From: Brachypterus glaber
Taxonomy: Eukaryota; Arthropoda; Insecta; Coleoptera; Kateretidae
DNA length: 64,000 nucleotides
Reading direction: 5' to 3'
Assembly: GCA_958510825.1 (NCBI GenBank)
Contig: OY294046.1
Span: 11,696,847 to 11,760,846 of the forward strand
Shown here: piece after piece, positions 36,101 to 45,483 of the stretch
How positions within the stretch are numbered: position 1 is the first letter of the stretch
How the letters are laid out: every line of letters starts with the position of its first letter
The notes under the pieces: model-generated
Database searches by the model: none
What the model saw: the letters and a program-made list of their open reading frames with translations, nothing else
Told to the model about the DNA's origin: nothing
Made by a program: the position numbers and the translations under genes

Positions 36101-39100
36101 GTTATACTTCGATAAATATGTTTACCTCTCAGAAAAACTTCATATTTAGTTAGTTAATACTTATTTATACATACAGAATTTACTATAATTTTGACTTTTG
36201 GGGGATATTTTGTTTGACTTATTATAGAAATAATAAATAATTATCAAACCTAGTCACATAGCTGTCTGAAATGAGTATTTTCTATTATAGCTTACGTATT
36301 AATAATGGAAATTTAAAAAATATATAAAGTTAGAATAAGGTTAGAAAAAGGTTAGAATTTAGTTAGGAGACTAACGTTAGATTTATTTATTTTATAACGT
36401 TTTTGTCAAACGTTAGTTTTTAAGGTTAGAATTATATATAACGTTTTTGTATAACGTTTGAGACTAAACAAAAATGTCACTAATCTAATGTTATGTTAAG
36501 TTAGATTTATGTACTTTTCTACCAGGGTTATCTAGAATTACATACGGATTTCAAAAATGGCGAAATAAATTGGGGTTGCTATTTAAAATTTTAGGGCTAG
36601 GCTTGGGGTTTAGGGGGTTGAATGTAATACAACAACAAATAGTTCAACAGTTGTCCTCCTTGATATGTAAAATGACGTGTTTCGCCAAATTTTCATAGTG
36701 TCATCAGTTAAAGAAATATTAAATGCTGTTCGTTTTCAAATTGTCACCCTGTATAAGTACTTTATAGGACTCACTGATTTATTCCGTGATATTAAGGGAA
36801 GCCATTTTGAAGTTGCACCGCGCGGGGCGTCATCCATTTGCGATGAAATTAAAAAGATAAATACCTTTAAAATTAATGCACGTAGAAGTTTTTAAAATGC
36901 TTATATCGATACCTGCGTCATCTAGTTGAAAGTTATTGAATTGCGACAAAATATATGAATATTAATACAAATTACTATATAGAACTAGTAGTTTCGGGTT
37001 TTAACCGTGTTTATGGATTATTACTATCCGACGTTTCGTCTCTTAATACTAGAGACATCTTTAGGGATACTGATTACTATATTATCTACATAAATGAAAT
37101 AATATTTCATATATCATATCAAACACAACATAAAAATGTATTACTTTTTTCGTCATAATTTAATAACTACTAACTAGAAGGCGCAGGAATCGTTATAAGC
37201 AAACTTTACATTGTGAAGTACTTATTATTCAAATAGTTGTAAAAAGATATTTTCTATTTTTTGCAGCACAAAAACCTTGCAGATACCCCAATTTGCGAAG
37301 AAAGCGAAGGCAGTCCGAACTATTCCAGCCCCCAAACCACCCCCGTGCATTTAAGTAACCAAAACTCAGAATACAACATCAACAAAGTATCTTTAATCAA
37401 AGCAGTAGCCGACTCCGTCAAAAAAATCATGGCCCACTTCTCACTAGCTTCAAACCAACAAGAACTAATCGCACTCGCCGACTCTTCTTTAAGTCCCGCA
37501 TGCGCGAAGCTGGTACTTAGTACCTTATGTCCTGCTATATACGCCGTACTAAGCGACGGTCTAAAACCCACATTAACAACTAGTTTTGGTGACATACACA
37601 ACTCGGTATGGCAAGTGGTCGAAGCTTCAGCACAACAAGGACCTTTAACCAAAGCCTTGAACGAACTAGTCATGAGAATAAACGGAGAAGACGCCATAAC
37701 AGAAGGCTTGGTGAAATTTAACGCGTTTGTTTTCGGATTGTTGAACGTCACTTCACTAGATGCTTGGACCAGCTACTTAAGAACAAGGGAGAGTATTCTA
37801 AGAAAGCATTATACAACTGATTCGTTATTTTTGCAGTCGCATATTGGAGGGCCCAACATAAGGTCGTTGTTGGACAACATGATAGCGGCGTTACATCCGC
37901 TCGCATTGCTGCCGTTCCAGTTGGAGTTGCTGTTTGAAACTAAGCAGCTGCATTTAAGCTTCAAACGTATGGACTCGTATCATCAGCTTCTCAGTCCAAC
38001 GCATAAGGTAAGAAAAATATAGTATAGTATTAATTCAAGAAAATAAAGTATAGAAAGTCTTGTCTTGTCTATCAATTTTTGTTCAGAATATCATCCTTTT
38101 AGACTTAGGCAACAACAATTTTATATTGAATATCTATTGACTTTCTTGAATACTATAATAGTATTCTATTCTATTCCAGGGGCGGATTTATTTCATTTTA
38201 AGGAAAAAAATTGTGCTTTCACCAAAAATATAATTTTGAATGTATTTATATGCTAATATATCTCGCTGGGGGGGGGGGCATGTCCCTCATGCCCCCCTAA
38301 ATCCGCCCATGTTCTATTCTATTCAATAATTGTACGGTAGTTTTCAATTTCTCAAAATCGCCAAAAAACGTCATAGACAAAAAATTCTTGGATACAAATA
38401 TGTTTCATGAAAAAATAACAAACTCTGAAAATGTCCTACTGTCGTCACGATTTTTGGGAACACGATAACTTAAGAACAAATAATCCGATCGACTTGAAAT
38501 TTTCAGGAAAACTCAAGTTCTGTGGAGGGAAGATCCCTATTGTTTTTGAAAGTTATCCCTCCAAAAACAAAAAAGTTACGGGGGGTTTAACTAAAAAAAA
38601 ATCGTAAAACTGAAAGAAATTTCCGATTGACGTAACTTTTTTAAGAAAAATTACTTTTATTATAAGGATCGATTCTACCAATTTTAAATTTAGTCCCCCA
38701 ACAACAAAAATATTATGGGGGTTAAACTTTTTTTTTAATAAAAAAAATCATTAAAAAGAAATTCAAATTTTTTTCGTTTTTTGCAAACTGTGTGTTTAAT
38801 CAAGAAGAATAAAATCTATTAGTGTTTATATTTTATTTTTTTGAGAATTTGCAGCTGTCTGAAATTAGTCTTTTCTACTATAGCTTACTTATTAATAATG
38901 GAAATTTAAAAAATATTTAAAGTTAGATAAAGGTTAGAAAAAGCTTAGGAAACTAACGTTAGATTAATGTATTTTATAACGTTAGTTTTTAAGGTTAGAT
39001 TTATATATTTTATAACGTTTTTATATAATGTTTGAGACTAAACATAAAAATGTCACTAATCTAATGTTATGTTAAGTTAGATTTATGTACTTTTCTACCA

Positions 39101-42100
39101 GGGTACTTAACTAAAACATTTATATTTCTTTTACAGCATGCACCATCGCCAAACTTTAAGCAGTTCAACTCTGCTAAACTCGGTCTCTCCCTTCATAGCA
39201 ATAAATCCAACTCGGACACAGAAGATATATCCGGAGCAACAGTCATCATCAGAAACGAACAAAACTACTCGGGAGTATGCGATTCGCCAAAAAGGCAACT
39301 CAGAAGTGATAAAGAACGCCCCAGGTCGTGCCTGGAACCTGGTGCTCTCACAAAACCAACCTTCAAACTCGGTGAAGACGTCACAAGCATGCAAAAGAAA
39401 CGTTGGTCTGGAATAGCCTTGAATTCCAAGTTGATTCAAGCCTATGATAGACTGGCAAAAGAAGATGAAGAATACACAGACAGTCTGGAAAATCCAAGCC
39501 CCCCCAGCGAAGAAATCTGCGAAATGAAACCTTACATTCCTGAGGATGGCCCGGAATCTTTGGACTCGAACTTTTCAGATGAGAAACCGTTAAACGGTAG
39601 AAGATTTAAGAAACTTCAACAAAGATGGGAGATGCTGAGTGGTAAAGACTCTTTTGAGACATCGCCGGTGACGTCACCAACTAATAAATCGAGAATTCCA
39701 AGGCTCATCCCTTCGCCGGTAAAACCGTCCGGTATACCGATACCGACCAGTAAAAAAGTTACCACCCCTCCAGGTGCTAATAGTAAAATTTCACAGGGAG
39801 TTAATAAAATTGCAGTTAAGAGTTCACCTGCCAGGAAGGCTGGACAGGTTACAACAAGGTAAGAACGGTCATGTTTGCAGGAACTATACTAAAAAATGCA
39901 TTGCCCAGTAAAAGAGCTTTCCCATTTTTCATCTCCGCGCGTCAAATGGATTTTTTATTATCAGATTCACCTCAAAAAACCCAATATATCAATTTTTACG
40001 AAAACTACTCTCCGTGGATTTAGAAAAAAAATATTTTAAGATTTAGTTTTAGCGACCTCAAAAAAATTTTCAAGAAAACTACCCCCGCTCCTCAGGGGGT
40101 GGAGTTAATTATCAGATTCAGCAACCTCCAAAACCCCAACATACCAATTTTTACGAAAACTATCCCCCGCCATGGAGGGGGTGAAATTAGAAAAAAAAAT
40201 CAGATTTAGATTCGTCGACCCCAAAAACCCCTATATACCAGTTTTGACGACCCCGCGGGGATGATCTTCGTATCATTTTGATATTAAGTATGAATTATTT
40301 AATGTTATGTAGCTTGTGTGCTACATTATTCATTGTAGTTACAAATATTTTTTTTCAAAAAAAAATTTAAAAATATCGTTTTTTTTTTTAAAATAGAAAC
40401 TTTTCTCTATTTTTTGTCAGATATTTTTTATTTATTTTTTTTTTAGAACAAGTAGAGTGGATCAGCTGGAAAATCCCCAAAGCACCCCCCGCAATATTTC
40501 CAGGCCTAGCAGTTTGCCATACAAAGTTTCTAGTCAAAATGGAAAAACAAGTAAAATTACACCACCGCGAAGAGCAGTGTCAAGTTCTTTGAACAGGAAA
40601 CCTTTGAGTAGCGCGAAAACTCTTCCAAAGTAAGTTTAGTCTTTTTAATTTTTCCTAGGTTGGTAAAAAATTGATTAAGTAGGAAGAGACTTATGGTCTG
40701 AGGGCTCCGTATCTAGCTTTTTTTTTTGATTTTTTTTTGTGCCTGCATTTTTTTACTAGAGGTTTCTTTTGGTTTAATTTTCTTTTCGTTTGGATAATTA
40801 AAATTAGCAAGCTACACTCCGTCCAGTTATGCAAGATAGTAACGGACGCGGCCCGTTTTACACCACAGAGCGCATAAATAGCATAATTATGCATAAATCG
40901 TAGTTTATCAAAAATTTAACAGATGTCGGTATTGTTTTCCTGGAAATGGCCTATCCCAAGACTCGCATAACAAGCATAGTACATAAGAATGCGATGATAG
41001 GATTGGCTTGATGTGTCGTCATGTATCTTGTAATGGTTGTTATGCGAGCCTCTGGATAGGCCTTAAGTTGTAATTGTAACCTAAAAATTTGAAGTTTTCC
41101 TTGTGCTCAATATAATTTACGTTTGTACAATATGTATAATACGCTAATTTACTGCGAGTGTATGAAGAATAAACAAAAAAAGTATCTTTTTCAATACCAT
41201 ACAAAATAACATTAAGTATAACCATTTTTTTGTGTAACTTTCTCTTCTTTTATTAGCTTTAACGACCGTCAATCATTGTCATAGACAAACAATGTCACAA
41301 TATTTTATATGTTAAAAGGTACGAGTTTTTAACCAATGATGTAGCTTAAAAATCGCGGGAATTTTAAACTACTATTTTGCATAATTTGACGGACTATATT
41401 TATCTTTAAAAAAATATGGTTTTTGTCTCTTTTTGCACCCTAACCCCGCCCTTGCGCACCTCTATGTTTTACCTTAAAAGTTTATTTCATTTTTATCATA
41501 TTTTTTAGAATTTTATCTGCCATTGTTTTTGAAATAGAACGGTACAAATAACTATACTTTGTTTAAAAATGTATAGTTAATTTTGTTTAATATTTTTTAT
41601 ACTTTTGAGATGTGTAATGAACAGAGCTTGGGGATATGGAAGCTATAAGCTTTTGTCATCTTTTTTAGCCTTTATCGTAGATACACTGGCGTTGCGTCGT
41701 TGTAGAGTGGGGACAGGCGTCTTGCGGTCGTTTTTAATCAGTGCTGATTGTATGCTACGCTCATTGGTAAACGAACAGCTTCCTTATCCCCGGAGTATGG
41801 TAATGAAAGACGTTTTATGTGATACCCAACTCGATAGGAAACTCTAAAAAAAATGTGGTCAAAATTTAATTCTGGCTTTTCGGCAAATAGGACACATTCT
41901 AAAAAAAATAATTATACTTGTACTAGATTTTCTTTAATGCAGTCTACTCGTACGCCAAGTTTTAGACTCCTAGGTTATATATTTCCTGAGATAAGCTGCT
42001 GTGACAGACAAACGGACGGACGAACAACCGAGAGATCCTATAAAGGTTTCGTATTCGTTTTTGAGGTACGGAACCCTGAAAACAATTAGATTTTTATTGC

Positions 42101-45100
42101 TTTTTTACGTTTTTCAACTTTTTTTATAAAAGGTGATTTCCGCGACAAAAATAATGTTTGTCCACGTCCACGATCAATCGAAAACGCTTTAAGATAGAGA
42201 GTTAAGATTCTATTCCAAAGTTTTTGGCTGGAATTATTTTTGGTACACATCAGGGTGAAGTAAGGAGCTTAAAATTGCTCATATTTGTCATATCTGTGGC
42301 ATGGTTCTCAAAGAGCGTATGTCACTTTTCAATAGCAGCGTTTTTAAAATATTAACCCAAATTTGAAAGTTTTCCACTTCCATTTTTTTTAACAAATTAT
42401 TTGCTTGTATTGACAAAGTGACATCCGCCCGTTGAGAACCGAGCCACATATATGACAAAACCAAAAAAATAAAAAATTGTTTTTGTATTTTTATTTTGCA
42501 TATTTTTTTTAATGAATTTGTTGGGTTATTATTTTGTTTGCAGCAGTATTTTTTTATGTGATTTAGTTAAGTTTACATTTATTTTAGTTTTATCATAGAG
42601 TAAATAGCAAAAGTAATTGGAATGTAGGAGGTATTGGCAGGTGAATAGCTAAGTTGGTAAGGGCATTTTTTTAATATACTAATATTCCAAATTATGTATA
42701 TTGGTAGTTACTATGATGATGTATTATGCTATAATAGTTACTAACATATGACGATTATTTTATTATATTAATATTATACAGGGTGATCAATAACCAAAGA
42801 ACTTTTACCTCAAGAAGTTATTTCAGACCAATGTTTATGAAGGTGTCATCTTTTTGTTTGTTTGTTTACATAAACGTACGCGATACTGCTTCTGGTGTAA
42901 ACATAAGTATCGCTAGTTTTGACCTTCTGGTGACCAGAGCGATGTTGCGTAATTTTCACTTTATCATTATGATAAATCTTTATACCTACATTAAAATTTT
43001 AAAAAACTACTATACTACGACACTATAATTATGTTTGATAATGTAATATAATTAAATTTATTAAAATTAAACTATTAGTTCATATAAAACTCAAATAAAA
43101 CTAATATTTCTTAAAATTTACAATAAAATATCTAAAGCATGTTGCATCCGGCAACACTGTATTGCTTGACAAAGTTTACGACATTAGACTGTGAGTTTAC
43201 ACATTCTTTCTCTCTCTTTACGCGTACTAAGTGTAAACAATAGTCACTCCCCAGTGGGGAGTCCCTACCAGCCCCTCACCGTAGTTGGTTCCCGCTTCAT
43301 CATGTTCATTCTTGAGGTAAAAGTTCTTTGTCAATAACTGACATGCCGAAATTTAAAAGGTGATTTTGCATCCAAAAATATCAAAAAAAGTTCTTATAAA
43401 GTTTGGTCAGCAAATGAGCCCTAAGGGAACTACGGCTCTTTAAAATTGTAATATAAATAAGGTTTTTAATTAATAACTCTGGTACCCTTTAAGCTAGAGC
43501 GACGAGCTTTTGCATGTATACTAGTATTAATAAGGGCAATAAATTTATGTTAATTTATTTTTTTGAATTTATCCAGAGGCGCCTCTAGACGGAAAAATGT
43601 ATTAAGCTTAACACATTTTTGCCCCAAACTTTTTTATGTGTAATTTTTTTAAATTTTTTTGTATAAAATATGGATTCCTTGAGTAAAAATACATAAAAAA
43701 TGTCATATAGTGTAACACTGTAGGTGCAACCGTTTTAAAAAAAATCAATTAAGATGAAGTAACATTTTGTGCCACGAAAAACGTTACTTTTTAAAGGCTA
43801 TTACTCCTTTAATATTAAATTTAGGTGTTTTGGTGAAGAATACTTTTTTGCTCAGTTTTAAATGGAGAATCAATCTGCAGCATTAAAATTTTATTGATGC
43901 TTTTTTTTGTTCCCCATTCAATATGTCATCTTCTAAGGGCCGTAGCTCTCTTAGGGCTCATTTCCGGACCAACCTTTATAGAAACTTTTTTTCATATTTT
44001 TGAATGTAGAATCACCTCTTAAATTTTGGCATTGCAGTTACTGATCACCCTGTATAATGAATAGCTTTCATATACGGATTTTGACGAATAATTATAATAG
44101 TGATATTTATATGTATATAATTAATTAATAATACATTTACATTTTATTTAACCTCGTACTATTCTACTTAATTAAGCATCCCTAAGTCCAGGACTTATGT
44201 GGGCTAGTAGTAGAGGGAACCACCGGCTTTAATTGACTTTCGAACCAATTTATAGGGAGTGTCCGCTTCACTTACGCCTTCGCCAAATTTCAATTATTAA
44301 TTAACTGAAAAAGGCAAATCGGCGCCGGTGAGAATCGAACTCACGCTATTTTGGATAGTAAACTCGTCAAGTACGACGCGGTAGTCCATTACACCATCAT
44401 AATAATAAGATTATGATGATGATAAGGTGATTGGAATAACTTATACTTGTGGGTACTTATACATTTATTACCCGGTCAAAATCGAAAGCTATTCAATATT
44501 GTTTTGGTTGTAAAAGCTTTAAAATTGATGTTAATCAGATTATAATTACTTGCACCATAAATCCTAATTACTCGAGCTATTAGGATTAATCATGGTTAAA
44601 AGTCAAACTTCGATTTAGTTGAAAATAGCATGTTTTTAATAATAATGTTCTTTATCCTCTTCGGATCTTAGGTATTATAACCCCAGTAACACGCTTAGAT
44701 CTTACAGCTTAAATTGGCTGTACCTCGCATTTTAAACCAGCGTTTAGCTTTATTTCGGTAACTTAATTTGCTGTATTTAGGATTTTTTATTAGCTGTTCT
44801 GTACACTGTACATCCACTTTAATAGCTATAATCGACGTGGCGCAGTACAAAATAAAACTACAGCTATTTGTGTTCTTTTTTATATACTTTAAAACTATGC
44901 CTATAGTCACGCACTCTTATTCTCAAAATGGTTATCCATTAATTACAGAAATTTGTAACCTAAAATAGTATATTTCTTACAGGAAGCTTATCTTACTTAC
45001 AGCCTATAGAGCCGGCTAATAGATGGCCCTAATGCAATAGCTTCGCCATTTTTTTGCTTTCCTTGGTAAAACAAAGATGAAAATTTAAAAAAAAATCATA

Positions 45101-45422
45101 ACTTATAAAACTTTTAATATCCTGTAAATAACATTTATTGAAAATTTTCGGACCGTGTATAAAGAAAAATAAATAAAAAAATAATGAAAAAAAAAACTTT
45201 ATTAACATCAATTTATTTTAACTAATGTTCACTATTTTTGAGACACGTAAAATATAACAAGTTTTCATAATCAGTTTTCACAATATTATCTTATTGGCAC
45301 TTAAATTATTTTTTTTTTTTTTAAGGATCTCGAGAATTTTCATATTCTATATAGATCTATCCAATAATACATACATTATATAATATTAAAAATTAATTAG
45401 ATGTATACATAAAAATATATAG

Positions 45423-45483
<61 letters not shown>

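Noticed and set aside
39138..39416. 92-codon plus-strand frame from the start of exon 7
   Set aside because: Wrong frame; the frame in phase with exons 6 and 8 reads HAPSPNFKQF and continues to the donor.
44320..44403. Possible tRNA gene on the minus strand (B box GTTCGATTC, T-arm)
   Set aside because: The acceptor stem does not close, and the same head-plus-body unit occurs at 56165, so this is a SINE.
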